64,000 nucleotides of DNA from Balanoglossus misakiensis (Eukaryota; Hemichordata). Location: positions 8,060,001 to 8,124,000 of the forward strand of contig CM082595.2 in the NCBI GenBank assembly GCA_040954595.2, written 5' to 3'. Below are positions 1 through 11,760 of this stretch, in pieces. Both the position numbers and the translations under genes were made by a program. A model generated the notes under the pieces. That model saw nothing but the letters and a program-made list of their open reading frames with translations. It made no database searches and was not told the origin of the DNA. The first letter of the stretch is position 1; each line of letters starts with the position of its first letter.

Positions 1-39
1 TCTCTTCCTCGTCTGGGGCGAGTTTAAGACCGCTCAATG
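1..39 (+). other. exon-like module 1 (5' cut by window edge)
   Basis: The sequence ends in ...AAGACCGCTCAATG and runs straight into a strong donor, GTAAGCATGACTTGC. The same exon end and downstream donor context recur at 1294/1295, 7123/7124 and 7738/7739, so this looks like one of a set of duplicated exons. The upstream part lies outside the window, so frame and coding status cannot be judged. It could equally be a repeat that happens to carry splice-like sites. Confidence 0.35.
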
Positions 40-1221
40 GTAAGCATGACTTGCTATATATTTGCTTTTATCGGGCGTTGCAACCGAAGCAATAGGAAGC
101 AATTTGTATGTCTACGAACTAATTTACACATTCCAGTTATCAATACTTTTTTTTCCCTTCGAATTCTGGCCTCGATTGCCTGTGATATGATCGTGATGAC
201 ATGAATTAAATGGTCAAGTTCAAATCTTCATGTGATGCATAAATTAAATTTGGATGCATTTCCTTAACCATATAGCTAGAAATTACTCCCATATCAATAC
301 ACAGGGAGATACCGTAACTTTGGCTGAAAGTGTGCTAGTCCAACACCATGCTTAATCAAACTGGCTAAGAGATCTATTATTATGTATAGACACATGAAGG
401 AAAGTAATGTTGTTTAGAGTGAAATAAAACAATACCTTAGGCCGCAAAGAAAAATATAAATCATGACACAAACAGGCTGGATTTTTTTTTCAAAAATGTG
501 TGCGTAAGATCACATTGGCTGATGGTGACCAAAGCCAGAGAAGCGCAGTCCTGAATTCGGAAATCTGATCAGTACCAGAAACTTGCTCAAAGCTACTAAA
601 TGCACAAAAAGTTTTGAGAATCTTTATAAAGATAAAAAATCACCAAGCGACTATTGGGCTTGTCTGTGTTCAATATGTCTTCCCTGGTAACAACATCTAC
701 TTCCGCCACCACGCCATGAGATATACTGACAGCCACGTTTGAAACATTTTAGTATACTGATATTTAAAGTTTAAATTTTAAGGCTTACTTTTCTATACTT
801 AAATAAATGTTTTATAATTGCCAACAATGTACATTCTTATGCTAATCAGTTGTATGAAAAGTGAGATGGATCAAATGCAAGTTTCATTTTCACAACAAAC
901 AAAGAAATCATTGTACAGTGTTACATAGATGTCAAAGTGCGTGTACACCTTCTGTCATTTACAGAATCTGATATCATGTCAGTTTCAGTTGTCACCTAAT
1001 TGCAATGTTTGGGGTATATACCCATGTGGACCACTTTACTGCAGTACTGATGTAAATGGAGTTTTAAGATCGACGTATTCCACTGTTGTACATTATCGCA
1101 GCACAGTCTGACCGTACATTATACCATGTTTTGCATATTTTCACTAATTAGTATGGCCCACATAATTCTAAAACAAAGTTGATTGGTTACTAATTAATAT
1201 TTGCATATATTTGATTCACAG
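40..1221. other. intron-like or intergenic DNA between exon-like modules
   Basis: This is AT-rich sequence with no supported gene. From about 930 to its end at TTTGATTCACAG it aligns by eye with 7340-7636. Shared landmarks are CAGTACTGATGTAAATGGAGTTT, ACATTATACCATGTT and GATTGGTTACT, which supports an ancient tandem duplication. A 60-codon open frame here is not conserved in the second copy. Confidence 0.5.
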
Positions 1222-1294
1222 TCTTAAACACAGCATTTCAACGTATGCCGGAGGAGGAAGAGAATACCTAGGCCTTTTCCAAGACCGCTTTCCG
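1222..1294 (+). other. exon-like module 2
   Basis: A 73-nt segment lies between the acceptor TTTGATTCACAG and the donor GTAAGCACAACTTGC. Both flanks are nearly identical to those of the 7637-7738 module. It ends in CAAGACCGCTTTCCG, matching the ends of the other modules. No frame is conserved across the modules, so a non-coding transcript or a pseudogene is as likely as protein coding. Confidence 0.4.
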
Positions 1295-2454
1295 GTAAGC
1301 ACAACTTGCTGTATACATGCTCCATAGCTTGTTTGTAAATGCTACCTTTTCCCATCAAACAGTGAAGTCGCCCTTTCAAAATTATGGTGGTGGCAAGCCA
1401 CAATCGGTTATCATGGAGAGTCCCATAAACTTACCAGCCCACGCTAGCCATGACTTTACAAATGTTTCCCGTCATACAGTGCAGAACATTCTGGCTGCCT
1501 TAAATAGGTTTTCACTATGTGCTAGGGGGTCAAATCACATTGCATTCTGGGCGAAAAGTCCACAACCCACTGTAGTAAGAGATGGAAGAAATGATACATT
1601 TTTTGTATTTCATGCTTTGGTCAAACATGTCGTTCTCTGTAGTTAGCATATTAAACTCATTAAACTTTTTTCACATTTTGTTATTTTTTCTGTTAAAAAG
1701 TTCAAGAATGACCCATTATCACTTTAGCTTATGAACTCCCATTTCTTTAACATGGCAAAAATCGGCCATCTTGAAATTGTCGACAATATGAGATTTTCAT
1801 CACTCACTTAGGGTAGCTTAAAACGTATTTCAGGGGAGAATTGTATAGGCATGACTTGGTCTGTAAATTTGATGAAATACCTACCTGCAAATTGTTCACA
1901 AGCAGCTGACTGTACTGAAAGACTGGAAGTGTTGTGTACTTATTTTACATATTCAATATTTGTAATTAGACCATGTCATGTATATCTTGGGGATTGCTCG
2001 ATCGCCATGTCTCTGCTGGTACCATGGTAGTAATTGTAAGTTTGTGTGCGGCATTTGTAAATTATTTATAAATTATTTTGTAAATTTCCTCATTCTCAAA
2101 TTACTTGCCCAACTGCATTAAACTTTAAATTTTGGTATGATTTTGAGTAGACTTTTTGTTTCAAAATTATTTTCGACACTTTTGACATGTTTGGGTGATA
2201 TGATTTTACATGGAAAATCTGATTTCCCTGTAATTTGGTTGACAGGATTTTCACCATATCTCTAAATCATGAAGTACATGTATCAGAATTTGCATCAGGC
2301 CCCCCCCCCCCCACCCCCCACCCCCAAATTTTAGTCGCCTTTGGAAAGTCATATTAGCCATTGATCTGGGGAAGTTACAAAAATGTGTTGTCCAAGGGCG
2401 TTGAAGGTACAAGTGTTTTTACACTAGCTATGTAGGCATTTTATCAGAATTGTT
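1295..2454. other. non-coding DNA downstream of module 2
   Basis: The first 150 bases match the sequence after the 7739 donor, including CATGCTYCATAGC and the GGCAGCAATCCACC-like stretch. A 109-codon frame here is interrupted in the duplicate copy and is not supported. A C-rich tract sits at about 2300-2328. Nothing else was recognised. Confidence 0.5.
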
Positions 2455-2963
2455 AGGTCCCATTTGGTATTTGTATTTATACCATGGGACCTTATTGGAT
2501 CAGTTGCACCTGATGTATGTATGGATGTTTGTATGTCCGTCAACATCAAACACTTGGAAACCTTGATATTTAGTGTGGAGATGCAGGCACAGGGGTAGAT
2601 GGGAGTTTGTCTAAATGAAGTTGTCATTGCCAAAATATGCAAATTAACTGGGAAAGTGTCTAATTCGTCAACTCTGAAACTCGACAACTACTGGGCAAAT
2701 TGCTTTCAAAATTGAAAATTGGTATGCATGTACCTTACGTTAACCTCACACAATTCTATATGTTTTGGGCTAATAATGTGATTTTTTTTTATGCATTTTT
2801 TGTTTCTTTCCACATTAGCAGTAAAAAATCTACTTTTCTGGAATTGATCAGCTGACTTGTTTGATAATTAGTATGAAGCTTCATAGGTGATCTGTGTTAC
2901 CAACCTTAGTTTTGTTTAAATTATTGCCAAAATTTGGGTATTTATAATTTTGGAGCAATTTTT
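2455..2963 (+). repeat. hairpin-headed dispersed repeat, copy A1
   Basis: The copy opens with AGGTCCCAT, a 20-nt spacer and ATGGGACCT, a 9-bp inverted repeat. ATTGGATCAGTTGC, a GTATGTATGGATG microsatellite-like stretch and the core 'CAAATTGCTTTCAAAATTG...GGTATGCATGTACCTTA' follow. The same order of blocks recurs at about 2964, 5719 and 8340. It has no coding capacity. I infer a non-autonomous mobile repeat family. Confidence 0.6.
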
Positions 2964-4330
2964 AGGTCCCATTTGGTTTATGTGCATGTATATGATTGGG
3001 ACCCGAGGAATCAGTTGCATTTGTATGTATGGAGTGAATGGATGAAAACCGCTGCGCGTATCACTTCCATATTTAGTGTGTAGATGCAGTCGGGGCTGTA
3101 GATGGGATTTTGTTCAAATGAGGTTGTCATTGCCGAAAGTATTACCTGTGAAAATGTGAAATTTGGTCAAAAGTCAGAAACTCGACAACCACTGGTCAGA
3201 TTGATCTGAAAATTGGTATGTCAATGAACCCATACAGTCCTGTATGTTTTGAGCTAATATTATGAATTTTCTAATGTTTATTAATTTTTTTTTCTTTTTC
3301 CACATTATTGGCAAAAAAAATCTTCACTTCTGAAAGCGATAGTCTGAATCCTTCTAAATTTAGTATGAGGTTATATTACATATGCTGGAGTATGATAAGC
3401 TGTAGAACATTCATTTGGTGGCCATATTGAATTTATTCAAAATATAAGTGCAAACGTAAATTTTTTTTTTTTCAAAATTGTTCTAAATGTCATAGAGATA
3501 GTTTTGAATAAAAACACTAAAATAGCTTGTGTAATACCCAATATACAGCCCAAATATGGGACTCTAGGAATACTGTTCAGCATATTGAATTTATGCAAAT
3601 TATGAAATCTGCCCATGTCAAATATTACTTCAAGATGGTTCTTAATGTACATGAAATATTTTTATACTTTAAAATCATAGAAAAGGTCGTGTTTATTTCT
3701 TGATATTTGGCCCCAAAATTTTCAATATTAAATGTATGCAAATTAGAAATATTTCTACAAGGTGGATTCGGGTTCAATTAATCTAGACACCTCTCCAAAA
3801 TATATTCTGAAGAAAAAAATTCTGTTGCAATTTATGGTGGGTTAGGTCCCCAAATCTCAAACTTTGGCAGAAATGTTCCTTGTAGTGATTAAAATAAGAT
3901 GGTGTACAATTATAGTGATTTTTGCATATTTGTGTTTTTGCCACTTTTGAACAAATGTGTTTTTCTTTGAAACTGTTCTTTTGATTGCATTGAAATTTGG
4001 TAGGAATATTCCTAGGGGTAATACTATTTTTTCTGATTGCTTTGGAAGTTAGTTTACAATTTCATAACACATGTACCTGTATGTGCGACTTTTATTAAAG
4101 TCTGGTTTTTAATATTTAGGTAGTTTTGTTATAAATTCTTTGTTTTTGGATAGCAAATCTTCTCTTGAACCAATTGCCCAGTTTCTTTGAAAGTTACTGT
4201 ATGTTAACAAGGTGATGGTATACCCAACTTAGACTGTATTCACCACATGTTTACGTAAATTTAATATGCCAGCTTTTACACAGACCCCCAGCTATTCTAT
4301 TTTGAATTACCCAGTGGCAGGTCACTCAAA
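2964..4330 (+). repeat. hairpin-headed dispersed repeat, copy A2
   Basis: The block order matches copy A1: GGTCCCA...TGGGACC hairpin, then GAATCAGTTGC, then the GTATGT core, then the 'CACATTATTGGCAAAAAA' and 'GAAAGCGATAG' blocks. It extends further, to a 3' stretch ACAAGGTGATGGTATACCC and CACCACATGTTTACGTAAA that is shared with the copy ending near 6,540. Open frames within it are chance products of the AT-rich sequence. Confidence 0.6.
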
Positions 4331-5160
4331 ATTTTTGAGCAGGTATTCCATGGTTTCTTGATATCACAAAATCGTCTCGAACAGGTCTCCCATTAGACAC
4401 GTTTAGCCCCTTGATTAGCCGATGTCCAAAAACATTTAGGCATTTCAGAGATCATTAGTCAGTTCATCAGTCCACTTGTTATGTTGGGTTGAAAAACACA
4501 CACTTGAATTACTTGCTATTTACAGTCCTGCAAGCTGCTTAAAACTTGTGTGGACACTGATTTTATCATGTTGGGTATCTTCAAACTTTGATACCACCCC
4601 TAGCAATTTTTTATACTGACATGGTTTCTCTCCAGTGATTTCAACATCCTACTAGGAATACAACCCCTCCTCAACTTCATAATATAGGGCATGAAATTGC
4701 AGGTTTTTGAGAACACTATTCAAAATCATCCCCATCAAGTCTGTAAACGTCTTTGGACAGATTTCTCTCCAGAGTAAAACGAAACATGCAATAAAGAGAC
4801 TTTATGCAATAAAAACATGTTGATCATAACTCCAAACAATAATTTGCTATGTACAACATCTCAATCGCTAATAGTAGGTATGGCCATAAGCATAAACCTG
4901 TTTGTTTTGCTATCTTCACTATTCATGTTATCTGACTATATTAATACATTTGCAAGCATACTGTTTCAGACGTAGTGAAGTTGATAAACATTTACGGGTA
5001 TATTTTTACCTGTTGAAACTTACGGAAGTTGATCAAAAACTGGACACTTCACATAGGATTTTTCATCCCCTCTGTAGATTGATAGTCTAACATAGCAGGC
5101 AATCTTTCTTTCAAAACTGCAGAGGCCTTTATAAAAAGTTGTTGGCAAGAATGAAAGCTT
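4331..5160. other. single-copy-like AT-rich DNA
   Basis: I see no supported gene, RNA or repeat. The 62-codon frame at 4902-5090 has no recognisable motif and no splice context. Confidence 0.4.
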
Positions 5161-5187
5161 GGGGGGGGGGGGGGGGTGGGGGGGGGG
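5161..5187 (+). repeat. poly-G tract
   Basis: Sixteen consecutive G residues, one T and ten more G residues. The tract meets the sequence criterion for a G-quadruplex, although a long homopolymer is also prone to sequencing and assembly error. Confidence 0.8.
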
Positions 5188-5299
5188 TGTAGGATTTCCT
5201 ACATTTTAGGTTATTTTTTTATATGCCCCCCAAAAGTTATGACAAAAAATTGATGACACCCTCAGAATTTATACTCCCTCCCCCATCATACGCTATCCA

Positions 5300-5718
5300 T
5301 ATTCATATAAATATGTCAATAAACGCCATACTGTCCTGTAGATTTGAGCTAATATTATGGATTTTCTATTTTTTATCGTTTTGTCTTTTTCTGCATTATT
5401 GGTAAAAACATCTTCATTTCTGAAAGCGATAGACTGACTCCTTCAAAATATAGTATGAAGCTGCCTATAGGTGGTCCGAGTTACCATAGTTTTGTTCAAA
5501 TCGAAATTGTTGTAAAATTGGCATTTTTAATTTTGAACAATTTTTGCCATTTTTGCTCAGAATGCTTTGAAATTTGGTACGCAGATTCCTAGGGGGTAAC
5601 CCAAGTAAGATGTAAAATATGCTTAAAATTGCGTGCTTGTGTTATTGGGGAATTTTTGTACAATTTTTATCAAAAACTTTTTTCTCTGAAAGCGCTTGTC
5701 AGGTTGCATTGAACTTTT
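5300..5718 (+). repeat. dispersed repeat core, truncated copy A3
   Basis: This is a partial copy of the same family without its hairpin head. It has ATACTGTCCTGTA, TTTGAGCTAATATTATG, CATTTCTGAAAGCGATAGAC and GTATGAAGCTGCCTATAGGTG. A further core follows (AGAATGCTTTGAAATTTGGT, CCTAGGGGGTAACCCAAGTA). It abuts copy A4 directly. Confidence 0.55.
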
Positions 5719-6545
5719 AGGTCCCATTTAGGACCTAATGGAATCAGTTGCGTCTGTATGTATGGATGGATGTATGTCTGTATATCCGTCCACATCAAAA
5801 ACTTGAAAACCGCTGCGTGTATCACCTTGATATTTGGTGTGTAGATGCATGCTGGGCTGTAAAAGGGAGTTTCTTCAAATGGAGTTGTCATTGACTTTAA
5901 AAAATATGCAAATTAGGTGGAAAAATTTGAAATGGGTCAAAACTCAAACTCACCAACTACTAATCAGATTAATTTGGAAATTGGTATGCAGGTACCTTAT
6001 GTCTACCTCAAACAGTCCTGTATGTTTAGAGCTAATATTGATTTTCTATTTTTGATGCATTTGTTTATATTAATTTTTCAACATTATTGGTAAAAAATCT
6101 TCATTTCTGAAAGTGATCGGCCTACTTCTTTGAAATTTAGTATGAAGCTTCTTATAGGTTGTCTGAGTAACCATGGTTTTGTTCAAATTATTGCAAAAAA
6201 TTACATATTTATAATTTTGATGATAATTTTTTTGTTATTTTTCCCCTCTGAAACCGCTTGTCAGATTGCTTTGATTGATTCGCTTTTTGGCAGGCATGTT
6301 CCTTGTGGTGATTGAAGTTAGGATTTTGAACAATTTTGGTGATATTTGCTTGTATGATTTTTTGCCACTTTTGAACAAATATTTAGCGAGTTTTTTGCAA
6401 ATTATTGATTTTGGTTAGCAAATCTTCTAAACTCATGTCCAGTTGCATTGAAAGTTACTGTTTACAAGGTATTGGTACCCCGAGACTGTTTACACTACAT
6501 GTTTACATAACTTAATAGGCCAGCTGTTACAGAGACCATTAGCTA
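5719..6545 (+). repeat. hairpin-headed dispersed repeat, copy A4
   Basis: The head hairpin is shortened here (AGGTCCCATTTAGGACCT), followed by GGAATCAGTTGCGTCTGTATG. The core and 3' blocks follow copy A2 through to CAAGGTATTGGTACCCC and the ACTACATGTTTACATAA block. The loss of the long loop while short GGTCC/GGACC arms remain is notable. Confidence 0.6.
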
Positions 6546-7038
6546 TTGAATGTCTGTCAGTCTGTCCAAGGGCTGACTGTAAGAAGTTGCTTGTCATGTG
6601 TGTTTCTACACACAATTTTTGGTCAAACATAAATTTTTCTTGCATCACTTGTAAGACTGCCATGACACATGACAGTCTATTGGGTATGGTCCTTGTTAAT
6701 TTTTTTACATTTTCATATTTATATATGGTTAGGTCATATCTGCTTGCCAGTGTCGCATGTGATTTTTATTCTTGTCTATAACTAATTCCGTGTAATCCTC
6801 AAATGGGACCACAGTGTCCTTGACGCTATTTTTTCATAGTCATCCCTAAAAGTCTGGTGTTATGTGCCCCCCCCCCCCCAATTTCTCATGTAAAAAAACC
6901 GATGGCCCCCTGGAAATCCTACAGCCACCTCAATTCCTGGGGAAGTATATTCTCAACACTCCCTTATATCACATCCCATATATTGCGACCTACAGGTTTA
7001 TGATTTGTTACTAACTGCTATGCATATTTCATTCACAG
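6546..7038. other. non-coding DNA with a repeat tail
   Basis: Around 6,800 the sequence AATGGGACCACAGTGTCCTTGACG matches 11,472-11,495 and looks like the 3' end of the dispersed family. A C-tract lies at about 6,867. The acceptor TTTCATTCACAG closes the stretch. No gene is seen. Confidence 0.45.
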
Positions 7039-7123
7039 ATGGAAGCCATGATTGTCGCAATTTCAACTGGTCCAGGGTTTCTCGTTCTCCTGTGCGCTGA
7101 AGCTTGGTTAAGACTACTTTCTG
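7039..7123 (+). other. exon-like module 3
   Basis: 85 nt lie between the acceptor TTTCATTCACAG and the donor GTAAGCATGAGTTC. It begins with ATG and stays open in that frame for 28 codons, with a hydrophobic run (FLVLL) that could be the start of a signal peptide. The exon end (TTAAGACTACTTTCTG) matches the other modules, but none of them conserves this frame. Coding status is therefore unproven. Confidence 0.4.
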
Positions 7124-7636
7124 GTAAGCATGAGTTCATCTATATTTGCTTTTTTAGGGCATTATTGATTTCCTGTAATGTGATTATGATGAGGTGAATG
7201 AACTGGACATAAATTCAGTTTGGACACATTTAGAATTGGCAGAATTACCCATAGCTATAATTGTATATAGGCGCCTTGAATTTAATTATTTGTTTGCCGT
7301 CCATGGGTGGGTATGTTTTAGGTACAGTGTTATTAAGTCTGTGTGCATGTTTTTGTTGTTTACACATAAATATCATTTGTCACCTGATTGCCATGTAAGA
7401 GAATACCCATATGGAGCTTCTATACTCTGCAGTACTATTACTTAGTCAGATGTAAATGGAGTTTCAAAATTGCTGTTTCACAGATTTATCTGCTAAGTAT
7501 TCTATTGTTATGCGTTGTCACAACACAGCCTTGACCCTACATTATACCATGTTCTGCATATTTTGACTTATTAGTATGACATAATGCAAGTTTGTGATTG
7601 GTTACTTATAAACATGCACGTATATTTGATTCACAG
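7124..7636. other. intron-like DNA between modules 3 and 4
   Basis: This corresponds to 40-1221 in the upstream duplicate, shortened. The start matches the sequence after the donor at 40, and the end matches the sequence before the acceptor at 1221. No independent gene is seen. Confidence 0.45.
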
Positions 7637-7738
7637 GTGGACTGTCTTAAATGGTCATCATTAGGCTGTGCAGGAGGGGGAGAAGACCTTGGACCCTATG
7701 TTAAAGACCCTTGCGGCCCCGTCAAGTACCTTTTTCTG
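7637..7738 (+). other. exon-like module 4
   Basis: 102 nt lie between TTTGATTCACAG and the donor GTAACCACAACTTG. It is the duplicate of module 2 at 1222-1294 and is about 30 nt longer. It carries the purine-rich GCAGGAGGGGGAGAAGACC, comparable to the GGAGGAGGAAGAG of module 2, a possible splicing enhancer. No conserved reading frame was found. Confidence 0.4.
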
Positions 7739-8120
7739 GTAACCACAACTTGTTGTATACATGCTTCATAGCCAGTTTATATGTTACTGTTTTTAATCAA
7801 ATAGTTAATTCACCCTCTCAATTTTATTGGGGCAGCAATCCACCGTTGGTTTATTATGCACACCTCTAATAATCACTTGTCGGATGAATATTCTCCACTT
7901 GGTAACCTTTATGTAGTGCTATCCTCCACGATCAAGAAGTGGGTTGATTATGACTATTTGAATAGGGTACCTAATTGTATTAAGGGTATAGGGGAAGTAT
8001 TTCACAAATGTTTGTGTACATGGATTTCTCATTTCAACTCATTGGAGATTTTTTTCCTTCATTTTGTGATCTTAGTTAGTTTGGCGCAAATTGTTGCCAG
8101 TTTTGCATATTTGTAATGTT
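7739..8120. other. non-coding DNA downstream of module 4
   Basis: The first 120 bases match the sequence after 1295. The remainder is AT-rich with an unsupported 86-codon frame. Confidence 0.4.
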
Positions 8121-8960
8121 TGGTCAATTTTTGCCATTCCGAGTCGAAAATCGTTTTTCTGAAACTTTTTGTCAGATAGCTTTGAAATTTGGAAGGCATG
8201 TTCCTACTCAGGCGAGGGGTGTAAACCTAAGTAACTGTTGGTGTGAAATTTGGTGAAACTTTTGGGAAATTTTGCAACTTTTCATCAAAAATTGTTTGAA
8301 ACTACTTGTCAGATTGATTGTAAATTTAGTCAATCTTTGTAGGCCCCATTCAATATATGTGTATACCACTGGGACCTTATGCGATTCAGCTGCTTCTGTA
8401 TCTATGTCCATCCACAACAAAAACTTATAGCCGCAATATTTGGAGTGTAAAGGCTGTTCTGTAGATATAATTTTGTTTAAGTTGTCATGGCCAAAAATGT
8501 GCAAATGAGCTTGAAAAACGTTAAATGGTCTAAACTCATCAACTACTGGGCAAATTGCTTTATAAATTTGTATGCATGACGACTTCAAAGTCCTGCATGT
8601 TTTGAGCTCATATCATGAATTTTCTATTTTTTATGCTTGTTTGGACTTTTCCATATTTTTTGTAAATAAACAATTTATGGAAGTGATAGCCAATTTCTTT
8701 AAAATTTAGCATGAAGCTTCCTATATTTGATCTAAGGTGGCTTTTGTAAATTGCCTATTTGTAAGTTTGGGAGATTTTTACCAATTTTGCTCAAAAATCA
8801 TTTTCTCTGAAATCCCTCGTCAGATTGCTTTTAAATTTGGTTGGAACGTTCCTTGAGGTTACCCAAGTATGATGTTGTAAAATGTTAGTGAAATTTGTGT
8901 TCTTGGGGCAATTTTTGCAATTTTCCATCAAAATTCGTATCCTTTAAACTATTTGTTGAT
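8121..8960 (+). repeat. dispersed repeat, copy A5 with tandem cores
   Basis: Two or three tandem cores of about 150 bp (TTTTTCTGAAAC...GTCAGATAGCTTTGAAATTTGG, then TGTTCCT...CTAAGTA) flank a degenerate hairpin head near 8340 (AGGCCCCAT...TGGGACCT). The blocks keep the order seen in copies A1 to A4 but are strongly diverged. Confidence 0.5.
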
Positions 8961-9990
8961 AATAGCTGGTAGCCGATCAAAACTCTGGTTGTACTCAGCT
9001 TGTGACTGTCGATAAAACTATTATTTTCAATAAAAATCTGCCGAGAAAATGCAGACTGATTCCAAAGGATTCTTATCTTAAATAGTATAGGCTGAAACTA
9101 TTTCCGTCATAACAGAAGGGTTCAAAACGTAATAATCTAATGCTGTAAGTCGCAATCTCGCCTTCCTATCTCCAGTGAAAAATGATAAGACAACACCAAT
9201 GGTATGAGTAATGATATAACCCATATTTATTTCAAGTTAACTAAACTGTGATAAAAGCAGTGATAGAACTGGTTTCAATTTAGAAGGTATTGCTTGGACC
9301 ACGAAAAAAGACAATTAATACTGACAGTAATGAAACGCATCCCATCCATGCATTCATCAAAAGTAATTTCTTCATGCTTTTTGAGCAACTTGGCCTATGT
9401 ATAGTACCCTATTGTCTCTCAATGCAAGCCACTTGCTTTCACAAAACAATCCCATTTTGCCACTTTGTACTGTTCTTTATATTTTGATCTGAATCTAAAA
9501 ATACCATCGACTCATCCAGTGTGAGTTAGCACTGTAATGAGCCAAAGTTATAAATCCACAGTTACCCAGCAAATTTGATTTAATGCTTCCCAAAGGTATT
9601 GGTTTTGAACTCTCTTCTGAAATAGGTATGAAAATTTTAAAATTTCTACTGTTTCAACCCAGACTAGTTTATTTCTGAGTAAACAGAGAAATGACAACTG
9701 ATAGATTATTCCTCTGTAATAAAGACATATGCAGACACAAGAAAAAGTCTGAACATAATCAGTACATTACTAAAACAGTGTAGGTACATTGTACTATAAA
9801 CTCAGGAAGATAAGTGACTATTGTTTGCCAAAAATGGTCCCAAGTCATTTCTCAAGCAGAGCAGAATAGTAGCTTAGAGAAGCAAAGTGTGATGATTTAA
9901 AATGTGAAAAGGCAACACCAATCTCTAGCTCTGCTCTTAGCACTGCAAATGTTATCAGACAGGTAGATAGATGTTCAGTCATCCTATGTC
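8961..9990. other. single-copy-like DNA
   Basis: No supported gene or repeat was seen. The sequence is AT-rich with stops in all frames except short chance frames. Confidence 0.4.
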
Positions 9991-10330
9991 TGTCAACACT
10001 TTTTCTTTTCTGAAATCACTGGTGCAAGTGCTTTCAAATTTGGTATGCAGGTTTCTGGGGGTAGCGAAGTAATGCGTGTTCAAATTGTGTTGAATTCTGC
10101 ATATTTGTAGTTTGAAACGAGTTTTTGCTGTCTTTGGAAGAAGAAGTAAGCTTGTAGGATTTCTTTGACTATGCAAGTTTCTAGGGATAACGCAAGTTGT
10201 TTCTTCAAAATGTGGTGAAATTTGCATTTTTTTTTTGGGGGGGGGGGAAGTTTCTCTGAAATTTAGTATGTATCTCCATGAGGTTTGTGACATAACTTGC
10301 AATTTTGTATTTTGGGGGCAGTTGCCTTTT
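9991..10330 (+). repeat. tandem dispersed-repeat cores
   Basis: Three diverged cores of the family with consensus 'tctgaaa..cnnntnCAgaTTtcTTTgaAATTTGGTATGCA' lie here, each followed by 'TTCT(A/G)GGGGTA.C'. A 107-codon minus-strand frame runs across them and is a by-product of the repeat. Confidence 0.45.
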
Positions 10331-11130
10331 TATTTGGACTTAAAATCATATTAGAATATGCATATCTGATTGTCATGTCCACAGGGGTGATATTATTTGT
10401 TTACATTATGACCGAATCTGTAAAGTTTTCATAATGATCTTTAAAATTGGTACGTCTAATTGTTTCGATCTTTGTTGTGAATTGTCCCTGAGTGATCTTA
10501 GTCATTTTTTTAAAATTCTGCTGAATATTGCATTATTATTTTATGTCTGAGTCTGAAGAGTAGTCCTCTTCTCTGAAACCCCTTGCCCTAAAGTCAGGTG
10601 TCAAATAGTATAATTTGCATATTTGTTGCATATGGGATATTGTTGCAGTTTTTTGAAGTTCAAGATGGCTGCCAATCTTTGTTTTAACTCTTTGGAAAAA
10701 CATTTATTTAAATACTTTTCTGAAAACAAGGTGGTGAACATCACATGTTTTCAAACAGTAATTGATATAGCTATCATTGTTTCTGAAAATCTTAACTTGT
10801 AGGATTCTTTTTTAATCTCTAGCATCTGCAAAGACCACTAAAACAGCAACTCTATAAAAAGTCTTATTGCTTAGTACTGACACAAGGTGGTAAAAAGATA
10901 TGCAGCTTTTGACTTCTTACAGGCTTACATTTTGTTAGTGATATCAGTCCCTTTTTGGTATTGTGCTGTTTTTTTCAGGAGCTTGGGCCCCATTCCCTGG
11001 ATTTTTTTTGCACACCTGGCTCTGAAAAGCTGCCACACCTAGGCTTCTCAAATTTGTCACAGCTGTCCTTGCCAACGAGTGTGCACCTTGAAATTCAAAT
11101 CAGTTATTTGACCTGGCAGCCATATTCAGT
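10331..11130. other. non-coding DNA
   Basis: AT-rich sequence with faint core-like stretches near 10,430 and 10,560. No gene is supported. The 86-codon frame from 10,955 overlaps the start of the next repeat. Confidence 0.35.
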
Positions 11131-11640
11131 TAAACTTTTTGAATTAATGCAAATTAGCTGGGACAATTTGAAATTGGTCAAAACTCAGAAACTCGACAAC
11201 CACTGGTCAGATTGATTTGACAATTGGTATGCAAGTACCTTATGTCAACCACATACAGTCCTATATTTTTTTGAACAAATAGTTTGAATATTCTATTTTT
11301 ATGCATTTTTTCATCATTTTTGGCAAAAAGTCTACTTTTCTAGAATTGATGAGTCGACTTCTTTGGGCGACGGCAAAGGCTAGGGGGGAATTTAAACGGA
11401 TTTTATTGCCTCTATGTGTGTGTCTGTCTGTCTGTACTCCTGTGTAGACTTCTTTTAGTGTAATCACTAAATGAGACCACAGTGTCCCTGACGCGATTTT
11501 CAGTGACCCCAGGGTAACCTTTGACCAGCTTTCCTATATCTTAGTATTCACAGCAGAATACAGCCTTGGCATACTAACCCTGGTAACCATGGGAACTGTT
11601 TGGGCCCCACCAATGGTGCTGGCAGCTTTAATTTTTAAAT
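11131..11640 (+). repeat. dispersed repeat with an array-type tail, copy A6
   Basis: It begins with the shared core (GCAAATTAGCTGGGACAATTT, CTCGACAACCACTGGTCAGA, GGTATGCAAGTACCTTATG). It ends with a diverged version of the body and tail found in the big array: GTAACCTTTGACC, CTTTCCTATATCTTAG, CAGCCTTGGCAT, then TTTGGGCCCC...TGCTGGCAGCTTTAAT. It therefore links the dispersed family of this region with the array beginning at 27,919. Confidence 0.5.
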
Positions 11641-11760
11641 GATTTCTTCTTATCATTGTTTTTTTATCAATGATGATGACTTGATCTAATCAGTTTTTTA
11701 AAATAATTTCATTCTTTTTTTACATTAGGTTCATTGGTAACACTGCTGCTAGAGGGAGTG
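11641..11760 (+). repeat. exon-like duplicated block preceding the minisatellite
   Basis: A pyrimidine-rich acceptor-like stretch ending in ACATTAG is followed by GTTCATTGGTAACACTGCTG. The same arrangement recurs at 12,410-12,557 (TTTCAATAG then GTTCATTGGTAATATCATCG), so this is one half of a duplicated block. Confidence 0.5.
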
